Shown piece after piece: positions 1 through 6,057 of a DNA stretch of 17,649 nt. Each line of letters starts with the position of its first letter. The first letter of the stretch is position 1. The notes beneath the pieces are model-generated. The model was given only the letters and a program-made list of their open reading frames with translations, made no database searches and was not told the origin of the DNA. The translations under genes and the position numbers were made by a program. The stretch is from E44-bin32 sp034430615. GTDB lineage: Bacteria; Chloroflexota; Anaerolineae; Anaerolineales; E44-bin32. The DNA is taken from assembly GCA_034430615.1 (NCBI GenBank), contig DAOUEJ010000005.1:1-17649 (forward strand). Reading direction: 5' to 3'.

Positions 1-927
1 GCCCATCGAGCGAGCGGTCTGGTAGAACTGCTCATAACCCTTCCCAAAGGTGCGGATGTCCATGTAGTAGATCGTGATGTCAGCCATCGGCAGTGATCCG
101 GATATGAGCATGGCCTGTTTGATGGCGTACATGCAGCACACTCGCGAACAATATTCCACACCCAGGGTTTCATCGCGCGAGCCGGCACATTGGACATAGG
201 CGATCGATTCAGGCTCCTTGCCGTCCCCCGGCCGTAGAATGCGGCCGTATGGACCGGTCGGTGCCAGCAAACGCTCCATCATCAGCCCATCGATAACGTT
301 CAGGAACTCTCCCGCGCCGTATTCCGCTTTTGCATCACGCGGCGTGGTTTCATAGCCGGTCGCCAACACAATAACTGTCGCCTGCAATTCGAACATCTTA
401 GGCGTCTGAGTAAGATCAATCGCTTCGACCGGGCACGCCTTTTCGCATTTACCACACAGCAGACAGTATTCGATATCGAGTACGGCCGTTTGAGGCACGG
501 CGGTAGAGAACGGCACACGCACGGCTTTCGTCGCACTCAAATTAAGGTCAAACGAATTGGGCATGTAGATCGGGCAGGCGTATTCACACTGCCGGCAACC
601 CGTACACAGGTCGGCGCGCACGTAGCGCGGCTTCTCCATCACCTGGATCTTAAAGCCGTTTGTATTCTCTTCAACGTTTTGGACATCACAATAGGTGAAG
701 AGCTGGATGCCATGATGATGAGCAACTGCAGACATTTTCGGTGTGGTGATGCAGCTACAACAATCTAGGGTCGGAAATACCTTGCTCAACGCAATCATCT
801 TTCCGCCAATGCTGGCCGCTCGTTCGACCAGCGCAACACGGTAACCTTGGTCGGCCAGATCCAACGCTGATTGCATCCCGGATATTCCACCGCCGACAAC
901 GAGCGCATCATAAGAGTCAATTACCAA
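1..927 (-). CDS. hdrA: HdrA-like heterodisulfide reductase subunit A (partial, C-terminus beyond left edge)
   Basis: The frame is open from a TTG at 925-927 to the window edge, giving 309 codons of the N-terminal part. An FAD-binding GGGISG motif sits at residues 12-17. A CCSC motif (C56, C57, C59) lies where HdrA holds its non-canonical cluster. Two 4Fe-4S ferredoxin motifs follow, CTGCRQCEYACP (C108-C118) and CLLCGKCEKACP (C155-C165), then YCSRVCCMYAIK (259-270) and DIRTFGKGYE (290-299), both typical of HdrA. In the family this cytosolic flavoprotein bifurcates electrons between ferredoxin and a disulfide-type acceptor. TTG is chosen as start because an AGGAG lies 8 nt upstream and the FAD motif follows at once. 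It is last in the visible arsR-tusA-mvhD-hdrA order, 46 bp after the mvhD-like gene. Family assignment is secure; the true substrate is unknown, and hdrB/hdrC or a hydrogenase could lie to the left. Confidence 0.92.
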   Translation of the reverse strand, partial: MVIDSYDALVVGGGISGMQSALDLADQGYRVALVERAASIGGKMIALSKVFPTLDCCSCITTPKMSAVAHHHGIQLFTYCDVQNVEENTNGFKIQVMEKPRYVRADLCTGCRQCEYACPIYMPNSFDLNLSATKAVRVPFSTAVPQTAVLDIEYCLLCGKCEKACPVEAIDLTQTPKMFELQATVIVLATGYETTPRDAKAEYGAGEFLNVIDGLMMERLLAPTGPYGRILRPGDGKEPESIAYVQCAGSRDETLGVEYCSRVCCMYAIKQAMLISGSLPMADITIYYMDIRTFGKGYEQFYQTARSMG

Positions 928-973
928 GGATGTTTCTCCTTCTGTTTTATTAGGTCGAAATCTGGAGCATCGT

Positions 974-1423
974 TCAGGATACTTTGGTCTCCACAATTAC
1001 ATTGGCCAGGTCACGCTCAACGGGTCCGATTTCCGCCAGCACCTCGTTCATCAGATTCACTTCCTTCAAGAACGGTTTGGTGCAGACCGTGCAGATCGCA
1101 GCCAGGCGCAGGCGGCGCGTATCGATGCCAGCCTCCTTCATGCGTTCGTACGTTCGGTTGATTAATTGCGCTGTACGCTCCGGACCACCCTTGTAGGGGC
1201 TATCGGTGCCGCTGTACATCACGATGATCGCATCAATGCCCTCCTTAAATGACCGCAGATAAAAATCTTCCGGGAACATCGAAGGGCATTTGACCGGCAG
1301 GATGTAAGTATTCGGAGCGTAATCGACGTGCAGCTGGCCAACCGAATCCGCGCCGGCATAACCTCCCGAAAGCGTCGCCAGGATCAGGATCTTGGTTTTG
1401 TGATTGGAATCTTCAGTCGCCAT
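974..1423 (-). CDS. MvhD/FlpD-like electron-transfer subunit lacking its usual Fe-S cysteines
   Basis: This 149-residue protein follows the MvhD fold pattern (hydrogenase delta subunit, PF02662-type). It has a YAGAD motif (residues 22-26), a segment YAPNTYILPVKCPSMFP (35-51), FKEGIDAIIVM (59-69), and AGIDTRRLRL (98-107). Known MvhD proteins carry CxxCxYxGAD, a cysteine after the second strand, and GCHxGDCHY, which bind a [2Fe-2S] cluster and pass electrons to HdrA. Here the first motif reads LSGGYAGAD and the last reads MYSGTDSPYKGG, with no cysteines; only C46 and an extra C111-x2-C114 remain. ATG at 1423 is preceded by AGGTGA about 9 nt away. The gene sits 58 bp after tusA and 46 bp before hdrA. 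It probably still docks on HdrA, but its electron-transfer role is doubtful. Family call is good; function is inferred. Confidence 0.8.
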   Translation of the reverse strand: MATEDSNHKTKILILATLSGGYAGADSVGQLHVDYAPNTYILPVKCPSMFPEDFYLRSFKEGIDAIIVMYSGTDSPYKGGPERTAQLINRTYERMKEAGIDTRRLRLAAICTVCTKPFLKEVNLMNEVLAEIGPVERDLANVIVETKVS

Positions 1424-1481
1424 ACTGATCTTTCACCTTCCTCGGTCAGCCTGGCTGCCGCGAGGAACCTGCCGCAAGGGC

Positions 1482-1736
1482 TCATTTCATTCGACGGATA
1501 AAGAGCCTATCGTATCCTTCGCTGGTAACGTCACCCAGGTATTCATGTCCAACCTTCTGACACCAGCGTGGCATATCGTTCTTCGTGCTGGCATCGCCGG
1601 ACCAGATCTCGAGCACCTCGCCTACCTTCACAGCGCCAATGCTCTTTTTCGCCTCCAGCAGCGGGCCAGGGCAGGCCATCGCCCGCGCGTCGACGACCTT
1701 AGCGGCTTTCATATTGGCTAAAGCTTCATCAGTCAT
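1482..1736 (-). CDS. tusA: TusA/SirA-family sulfur carrier protein
   Basis: This small 84-residue protein has the family signature DARAMACPGPLLEAKK (residues 16-31), with the sulfur-carrying cysteine at C22 in CPGP. VKVGEVLEIWSGD follows, then a helix and a final strand (YDRLFIRRMK). TusA-family proteins carry sulfur as a cysteine persulfide and hand it to partner enzymes in the cytosol. The start ATG overlaps the arsR stop by 4 bp (ATGA), and AAGGAG lies 8 nt upstream inside arsR, so the two are translationally coupled. Next to HdrA-like genes, TusA is known from sulfur-oxidation (sHdr) and other sulfur-linked electron transfer loci; whether it donates or accepts sulfur here is not visible. 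Length is normal and the cysteine is intact. Confidence 0.9.
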   Translation of the reverse strand: MTDEALANMKAAKVVDARAMACPGPLLEAKKSIGAVKVGEVLEIWSGDASTKNDMPRWCQKVGHEYLGDVTSEGYDRLFIRRMK

Positions 1737-2077
1737 GTTAGATCTCCTTGATCTTCAGTATCGGGGCCAGGCAATTGAATGCCCTGCCCCCGGTGCGGGA
1801 AGGGTATTTCCAGCCAGGAAGTAGCCATCTGACCGGCAAGCCCTTCAATGCGATAGTAGATAGCTTGACCTTGACGGCGTGAACACAAAATGCCGTGCTC
1901 ACGCATCAGGCGCAGGTGCTGGGACGTGGACTGCAGCGAAGCCCCGATTACCTCGGCGATCTGACCTACCGAGAGCTCCTGGCGCTCGAGTGCCGACAGG
2001 ATTATCAGCCTGCGTGCGTTGGCCAGAACTCGACAAAGACTGGCCGTCCGCTCTGCCCAATCCTCTTGTCCCGACAT
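1733..2077 (-). CDS. ArsR-family winged-helix transcriptional regulator
   Basis: From ATG 2077 the protein is 114 residues, the usual ArsR size. RVLANARRLIILSALERQELSVGQIAEVIG leads into the recognition helix ASLQSTSQHLRLMREHGIL (about 46-64), then the wing SRRQGQAIYYRIE (66-78). An upstream in-frame TTG at 2101 would add 8 residues but has no ribosome-binding site; ATG 2077 has AGGG 5 nt upstream, so it is preferred weakly. Two cysteines (C15, C65) flank the DNA-binding core, but the known metal motif ELCVCDL is absent, so the signal is unlikely to be a classical metal; a thiol or persulfide signal would suit the tusA neighbour, but this is inference. It is the first gene of the minus-strand operon and probably regulates it. 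The C-terminal tail (LPGPDTEDQGDLT) is low complexity. Confidence 0.87.
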   Translation of the reverse strand: MSGQEDWAERTASLCRVLANARRLIILSALERQELSVGQIAEVIGASLQSTSQHLRLMREHGILCSRRQGQAIYYRIEGLAGQMATSWLEIPFPHRGQGIQLPGPDTEDQGDLT

Positions 2078-2162
2078 CCTTGCCCTCACAGTCCCAGACA
2101 ATCAAGAGAGTGCTTAATTGCGGGATTGGTTAAGTTTTACTTTGTGCGGGGAGAAACAGTTA

Positions 2163-2176
2163 GTGACGCTTGTCAC
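2163..2176. promoter_or_regulatory. Inverted repeat GTGAC-N4-GTCAC upstream of arsR (candidate operator)
   Basis: A perfect 5-bp inverted repeat with a 4-nt centre lies 86 bp upstream of the preferred arsR start (62 bp upstream of the alternative TTG), in the promoter region of the minus-strand operon. ArsR-type repressors commonly bind imperfect dyads in their own promoter. I could not place a convincing -35/-10 pair around it, so the role is a guess. Confidence 0.3.
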
Positions 2177-2269
2177 AAACCAGATCAGGATTGCGTATCA
2201 GGTTCGATACGAATTCTGCATAGGTCGACGAAGGGATCGCCATCGCAACCCCAGCTCAGAATATGAAAA

Positions 2270-2299
2270 AAGGGGCTGCCCTGGGTAGGGCAGCCCCTT
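2270..2299 (-). terminator. Rho-independent terminator of the cold-shock gene
   Basis: The sequence folds into a perfect 13-bp stem (AAGGGGCTGCCCT with AGGGCAGCCCCTT) around a 4-nt loop. Read on the minus strand it is followed by a run of T residues, the classical intrinsic terminator layout. It lies about 20 bp after the cold-shock gene stop codon on the same strand. It also shields the downstream arsR operon from read-through. Confidence 0.93.
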
Positions 2300-2320
2300 C
2301 GCTTGTACCCCTAATGGGTA

Positions 2321-2539
2321 TTAGAGGGACTTGACGTTGGTGGCCTGCAGGCCTTTCGGGCCTTGCTCGACCGAGAATTCAACCTTCTGGCCTTCATCCA
2401 GGTTGCGGAAGGAACCGTACTGATCTTCCTCGATTGCTGAGAAGTGGACAAAAACATCCTCGCCACCTTCGCGCTCGATAAAACCGTAGCCTTTGCCACC
2501 ATTGAACCACTTGACTGTACCTTGTATTCGTTCTGTCAT
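2321..2539 (-). CDS. csp: CspA-family cold-shock protein
   Basis: This 72-residue single cold-shock domain binds single-stranded RNA or DNA and acts as an RNA chaperone in the cytosol. The N-terminal GTVKWFNGGKGYGFI carries RNP1 (KGYGFI, residues 16-21) and DVFVHFSAI carries RNP2 (VFVHF, 29-33). The rest, with GQKVEFSVEQGPKGLQATNV, matches the family end to end. ATG 2539 has a strong AAGGAGG ribosome-binding site 7 nt upstream. It is monocistronic, ending in a strong terminator. A GC-rich hairpin (2617-2641) lies about 80 nt upstream in the likely 5' leader, as long leaders are common for csp genes. Confidence 0.96.
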   Translation of the reverse strand: MTERIQGTVKWFNGGKGYGFIEREGGEDVFVHFSAIEEDQYGSFRNLDEGQKVEFSVEQGPKGLQATNVKSL

Positions 2540-2830
2540 TACTTTTGCCTCCTTTAGGCAAGTTATTTGCAGTTGCTAAACTCGTTCTCGGGTGTCTCCT
2601 TGTTGATATACAAAGCGGCCCGGACTTTTGCAGCTCGGGCCGTGATCTCTCGACTTCCAGACTGAACGTGCATGCAACTTACTGTCACCTTTATAACATG
2701 ATATCTGGGATCTGCATAGGGTAAATGATAAAGTCGTTCTTGCCTGATATCATCTGAGTTTACCCCACAAATGGAGCAAACTTGCATACAGCATAGGGGC
2801 GGGGTACCCCCTGAACAGTCTACACTCCTC

Positions 2831-2869
2831 TGTCATACCGAGGCCGTAGGCCGAACAATACCCGAGATG
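2831..2869 (+). repeat. REP-like hairpin repeat, copy A (degenerate)
   Basis: It begins TGTCATACCGAGGCC and contains GGCC-GTA-GGCC as the inner stem, flanked by GA on both sides. About 30 of 39 positions match copy C in the same orientation. The outer arm is eroded (GAACAATA instead of GAGGAATC). Confidence 0.6.
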
Positions 2870-2943
2870 TCCTCTACGGAGATCGTGGATGGGAGTTGAA
2901 GACAAGCAGGAATTTCAACTGCAACCACCGCCACGCTTCAATC

Positions 2944-2978
2944 ATCATGGGAATTCCTCGCTTCGCTCGGAATGACAT
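2944..2978 (-). repeat. REP-like hairpin repeat, copy B
   Basis: On the minus strand it reads TGTCATTCCGAGCGAAGCG and then AGGAATTCCCATGATG. The fold is an outer stem ATTCC/GGAAT, an opposed GA-GA pair, an inner GC/GC stem and a GAA loop. It is the best-formed copy of the three and lies in opposite orientation to A and C. Confidence 0.7.
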
Positions 2979-3018
2979 TAAGCGGGATGAGCCCGCCCCC
3001 ACACGGCTACTCCCCACC

Positions 3019-3057
3019 TGTCTTTCCGAGGCTGCAAGCCGAGGAATCCCCAAGATG
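3019..3057 (+). repeat. REP-like hairpin repeat, copy C
   Basis: It reads TGTCTTTCCGAGGCT, GCA, AGCCGAGGAATCCCC. The fold is an outer stem TTCC/GGAA, an opposed GA-GA mismatch, an inner stem GGCT/AGCC and a 3-nt loop. It shares the architecture of copy B and most positions of copy A. Elements of the type ATTCCGAG...CGAGGAAT are known as dispersed intergenic repeats in several bacterial phyla. Confidence 0.7.
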
Positions 3058-3122
3058 CTGCAATCTAAAGAGTGGTGGCGAAGAAAACCCTTCCACATAA
3101 TTATGGCTCGATAGATCAACGG

Positions 3123-3151
3123 TTGACATCCGAAACGTTTCGGTCTATGCT
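3123..3151 (+). promoter_or_regulatory. Sigma70-type promoter of the lacI-led sugar operon
   Basis: A consensus -35 TTGACA (3123-3128), an exact 17-nt spacer and a -10 TATGCT (3146-3151) precede the lacI gene. Transcription should start near 3158, giving a 5' leader of about 40 nt. The spacer is filled by an operator palindrome, so repressor binding would directly block RNA polymerase. Confidence 0.88.
3130..3143. promoter_or_regulatory. LacI-family operator O1 (CCGAAACGTTTCGG)
   Basis: A perfect 14-bp palindrome with the central CG of LacI/GalR operators sits between the -35 and -10 boxes. Its centre is 31 bp from that of O2, about three helical turns. Confidence 0.88.
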
Positions 3152-3160
3152 GTAGCTACT

Positions 3161-3174
3161 CCAAAACGTTTTGG
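3161..3174. promoter_or_regulatory. LacI-family operator O2 (CCAAAACGTTTTGG)
   Basis: A perfect 14-bp palindrome sits just after the predicted transcription start. It differs from O1 only at symmetrical outer positions (CCAAAA for CCGAAA). Placement on the same helix face as O1 suits cooperative binding by the repressor encoded directly downstream. Confidence 0.87.
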
Positions 3175-3198
3175 AAGAAAGCAAACAACCCTGCTCTC

Positions 3199-4215
3199 AT
3201 GAACCAACGCGCAACCCTGAAAACCATCGCCAAAGCCACCGGCTACTCCATCACCACTGTTTCGCGTGCCCTGGCGGGGTATGACGACGTGGCAGAGGCG
3301 ACTCGCGCGGTCATCCAATCCAGCGCTCAACAGCTCGGCTACTTCCCCAACCTCACCGCTCGACAACTACAGAAACAACGCACCGACACAATTGGCATCA
3401 TCCTACCCTCGGTTGGACCGCGCTTCGCCGATCCATATTTCAGCCTCATCCTGGCCGGCATCGGAGATGAAATCGCTGTCAGCGGCTATGACGTCTTAAT
3501 CTCCGCCCGCCCTCCCGGGCCGGCGGAGTTGGAGGCCTACCGTTCCATCGTCGAAGGCCGACGCGTCGACGGCATCGTAGTTATTCGCACGCGACTGGAA
3601 GATGAACGTATCGCCTATCTTGTCGAGCGCAGTTTTCCTTTCGTGGCTTTCGGAAGGACGGCGCTCGATCTGGATTACCCTTATATCGATGAAGACGGCG
3701 AGGCTGGAACCTATGAACTGATCCTCCATCTGGCCCAATTAGGTCATGAACGCATCGCCTATATCGCTGCGCCGCAGGATCTTACCTTTGGATACAACCG
3801 TCATAAAGGTTACCAACGCGCCCTGGAAGAAACCGGCCTAGTCTACCGCCCCGAATATGTTGAAGTGGGAGATCTCACCCGGCGCGGCGGCAGCGCCGCG
3901 GCTGAGAAGCTGCTAGCTCAGTCGATGCCACCGACGGCCATCGTTGCCGCGAACGATTTGATGGCGTTGGGCACCATGAACCGCTTGCAGCAAAAAGGGC
4001 TAAAAACTGGATTTGATATCTCCGTTGCCGGATTTGATGACATCCCGACTGCAGAAGCTCTGGGTCTGACCACCCTCAACCAACCGATTTACCGGATCGG
4101 GCACCAGCTCAGCCAGATGCTCCTGGCCTTGATCGAAGGTCAGCACCTGGCCGAGCCGAAGATGGTGCTAAAACCGAAATTACTAATACGCGCATCTGTC
4201 GGACCACCGGCATGA
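3199..4215 (+). CDS. LacI/GalR-family transcriptional repressor
   Basis: This 338-residue protein has normal LacI length and order. The N-terminal helix-turn-helix is LKTIAKATGYSITTVSRAL (residues 7-25), followed by the hinge helix region NLTARQLQKQ (51-60). A periplasmic-binding-protein-like effector domain starts at TDTIGIILP (62-70) and contains GRRVDGIVVI, AQLGHERIAYI and PTAIVAANDLMALG. It binds DNA as a dimer and is released by a sugar or glycoside effector. Two perfect operators sit in its own promoter, so it is autoregulated and probably controls the ABC/GT/GH13 genes downstream as one transcript; no other such palindrome occurs before the binding-protein gene. No clear ribosome-binding site precedes ATG 3199, so translation may be weak. 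The effector identity is not readable. Confidence 0.95.
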   Translation: MNQRATLKTIAKATGYSITTVSRALAGYDDVAEATRAVIQSSAQQLGYFPNLTARQLQKQRTDTIGIILPSVGPRFADPYFSLILAGIGDEIAVSGYDVLISARPPGPAELEAYRSIVEGRRVDGIVVIRTRLEDERIAYLVERSFPFVAFGRTALDLDYPYIDEDGEAGTYELILHLAQLGHERIAYIAAPQDLTFGYNRHKGYQRALEETGLVYRPEYVEVGDLTRRGGSAAAEKLLAQSMPPTAIVAANDLMALGTMNRLQQKGLKTGFDISVAGFDDIPTAEALGLTTLNQPIYRIGHQLSQMLLALIEGQHLAEPKMVLKPKLLIRASVGPPA

Positions 4216-4332
4216 AAGCAGCGTTTTCTCCCGAGCCACGACCTAGGAAAGGAGCCAGGATCCCCCCAGCCTACTACCCAACCTGTTCGTTCTCACATTA
4301 CCCCACCAGAATAAGACAAGGAGAAGTTGAAG

Positions 4333-5838
4333 ATGTCTCGTAATAGACTGATTACAATGCTTCTGGCAATGGTGCTCGTTCTCGGCCTGGCAGCCTGCAC
4401 GTCTCAATCCGGGACGGTAGATACTGGAAAAGAGGCTGAGCTTCAGGCACAGATCGATGCACTGCAAGCCCAACTAGGTGAAGCTCAATCCGCTTCTGGA
4501 GACACGGCCGATCTGGAAGCCCAACTCGGAGAGCTGCGAGCCGAACTGGATGCTACACAGAACCCGGTCGTGATCGAATTCTGGACCACCGATAATGAGG
4601 AAGCTCGCGTCCAGGTATACGAAGCCGTGGCAGCTCGCTATATGGAGGCCAACCCCGGCGTCGAGATCCGTATCGTTCCGATCGAAGAAGCGGGTATTTC
4701 GCAGCGCATTTCAACTGCAGTTGCCGCTAACCGCTTGCCGGATATCATCCGCATGGGCATCGAGCGGGTGGCCGCCTTTTCTGCCGATGGACTGCTTGAT
4801 GAGGACGCTGCCATGGCGACCATCCAGGCCATCGGTGAAGACGATTTCCGCACCGGGCCGTTGCAGATGGTCGTAGATCCGGCGACCGGTAATTACGCCG
4901 CGCTCCCGTTCGATGGTTGGATCCAGGCGTTATGGTACCGACAGGACGTTTTCGACAGCCTGGGCTTGAGCGCTCCAGTTACATGGGACGAGATCACGAC
5001 CGCATGCGAAACCCTCCCGGGAAATGACGATCTACTCTACGGCATGACCCTGGGCACGGATCCCGGGCAGAACTACCCCCATCAGGTGTTCGAACAGGTG
5101 GCGATCTCCAACGATGCCTGGCCCTTCGATCAGGCCGGGAACGTGACGATGGATACGCCCGAGATGATCGCAGCGCTGGATTTCTATACCGGCCTGCGGG
5201 ACTGCTCGCTGCCTGGCCCACAGTACTGGCGCGGCGCGCGCGAAGCCTATGAATATGGTCAGTCGGGCATGATGTTCTACTCGACTTACATCATGGATGA
5301 TCTGGTTGACGGTTCCGGCCTCGACTCCGGCGGTAATGTCGAGCTGGCATACTCTGATCTGCCCGCCCGAACAGGTTTTGCTCCGTCGATGGAAGGCCCC
5401 AATGGAGCGGCCACCTATGGCCAGCTGGTAACCTTGAGCATCATGAGGGGCGCCGATCCGGTTGCACAGGATGTGGTTAAATTCTTCATGACCGGCGAGA
5501 ACTACCAGGAAGTCCTGGCGCTCGCCCCCATGGGAAAGGTCCCCGTGCTCGAGAGCGCAGTTGAAGAATGGATGTCCGCCAGCGATTACTTCTCTTACTA
5601 TCCGCCCGAGACGCTGGAAGCCATCACTGTGGGATACGACACCATGCAGCGCTGGCTCTTCCGCCCGGACTATGATGCGACCCAACGCGCGGTAGTCGGC
5701 GATATCGAAGGCCGTTTGCTAATCCCTCAGGTGATCAGCAATATCGCCATCGAGGGGACCATGACGTCCGCCGAAGGCGCAGCCTGGCTGCAGCAGCAAG
5801 TTGAATCAATCTACGCAGAGCGAAAAGCAGGTTCGTAG
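4333..5838 (+). CDS. ABC transporter sugar-binding lipoprotein (family 1 extracellular solute-binding)
   Basis: From ATG 4333 the protein has 501 residues. A basic N-terminus and hydrophobic signal lead to the lipobox LAAC with C22 as the lipidated cysteine. Residues about 35-77 form an uncommon coiled-coil spacer (repeats of LQAQ, LEAQLGELRAEL). The binding domain starts at VVIEFWTTDNEEARVQVYEAVAARY and includes LPDIIRM, LPFDGWIQALWYRQDVFDSLGL and APVTWDEI, typical of MalE/UgpB-type proteins. It captures the substrate outside the membrane and delivers it to the permeases downstream. An in-frame TTG at 4327 lies only 3 nt after the AAGGAG; ATG 4333 has 9 nt spacing and is chosen. It is 117 bp after lacI and followed by a strong hairpin, which would leave this gene expressed above the permeases. 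Confidence 0.95.
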   Translation: MSRNRLITMLLAMVLVLGLAACTSQSGTVDTGKEAELQAQIDALQAQLGEAQSASGDTADLEAQLGELRAELDATQNPVVIEFWTTDNEEARVQVYEAVAARYMEANPGVEIRIVPIEEAGISQRISTAVAANRLPDIIRMGIERVAAFSADGLLDEDAAMATIQAIGEDDFRTGPLQMVVDPATGNYAALPFDGWIQALWYRQDVFDSLGLSAPVTWDEITTACETLPGNDDLLYGMTLGTDPGQNYPHQVFEQVAISNDAWPFDQAGNVTMDTPEMIAALDFYTGLRDCSLPGPQYWRGAREAYEYGQSGMMFYSTYIMDDLVDGSGLDSGGNVELAYSDLPARTGFAPSMEGPNGAATYGQLVTLSIMRGADPVAQDVVKFFMTGENYQEVLALAPMGKVPVLESAVEEWMSASDYFSYYPPETLEAITVGYDTMQRWLFRPDYDATQRAVVGDIEGRLLIPQVISNIAIEGTMTSAEGAAWLQQQVESIYAERKAGS

Positions 5839-5873
5839 CATACTCTTCACCTTCCGATGTACGATCAGTTCGC

Positions 5874-5906
5874 GAAGAAGCCCCGCCCCCGGGGCGGGGC
5901 TTCTTC
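5874..5906 (+). terminator. GC-rich hairpin between binding protein and permease genes (attenuator/mRNA stabiliser)
   Basis: A perfect 16-bp inverted repeat (GAAGAAGCCCCGCCCC with GGGGCGGGGCTTCTTC) is separated by one base. It begins 35 bp after the binding-protein stop. No T-run follows, so it is more likely a partial terminator or 3'-end stabiliser than a full stop. Such structures after the binding-protein gene raise its dose over the membrane subunits in many ABC operons. Confidence 0.75.
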
Positions 5907-6057
5907 CATCGGATATCCATCGCCGTTTGAAGATTTAGCTGTGAGCCTATCCTGTTATAAAATATGCCTTTATCCCGCAAAGGATGGTTCGGCTGGGCAA
6001 TCGGCATTTGAATTGAAACTCGCGCCGCTGCGGTCAACAACTGACTGAAGGTTTCAA

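Larger units (their letters stand above)
2540..3122. other. Intergenic region without a supported gene
   Basis: These 583 bp hold the leader and promoter region of the cold-shock gene on the right of that gene, including a 6-bp GC stem at 2617-2622/2636-2641 and a TATAAA on the minus strand at 2690-2695 as a possible -10. A palindrome GGGGTACCCC lies at 2801-2810. Three REP-like repeats follow (listed separately) and a small stem (GCGGG/CCCGC, 2982-2996). A 74-codon minus-strand frame at 2563-2787 with an early CSIC is present but lacks a ribosome-binding site, so I do not call it. Confidence 0.6.

Noticed and set aside
1895..2266. 123-codon plus-strand frame across arsR
   Set aside because: It is the antisense shadow of a well-supported ArsR gene; the protein sequence has no family features.
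2563..2787. 74-codon minus-strand frame with an early CSIC, upstream of the cold-shock gene
   Set aside because: No ribosome-binding site, no recognisable domain, and it covers the likely promoter and leader of the cold-shock gene.
5032..5685. 217-codon minus-strand frame inside the sugar-binding protein gene
   Set aside because: Antisense of a clear binding-protein gene; its length comes from codon bias of the true frame.
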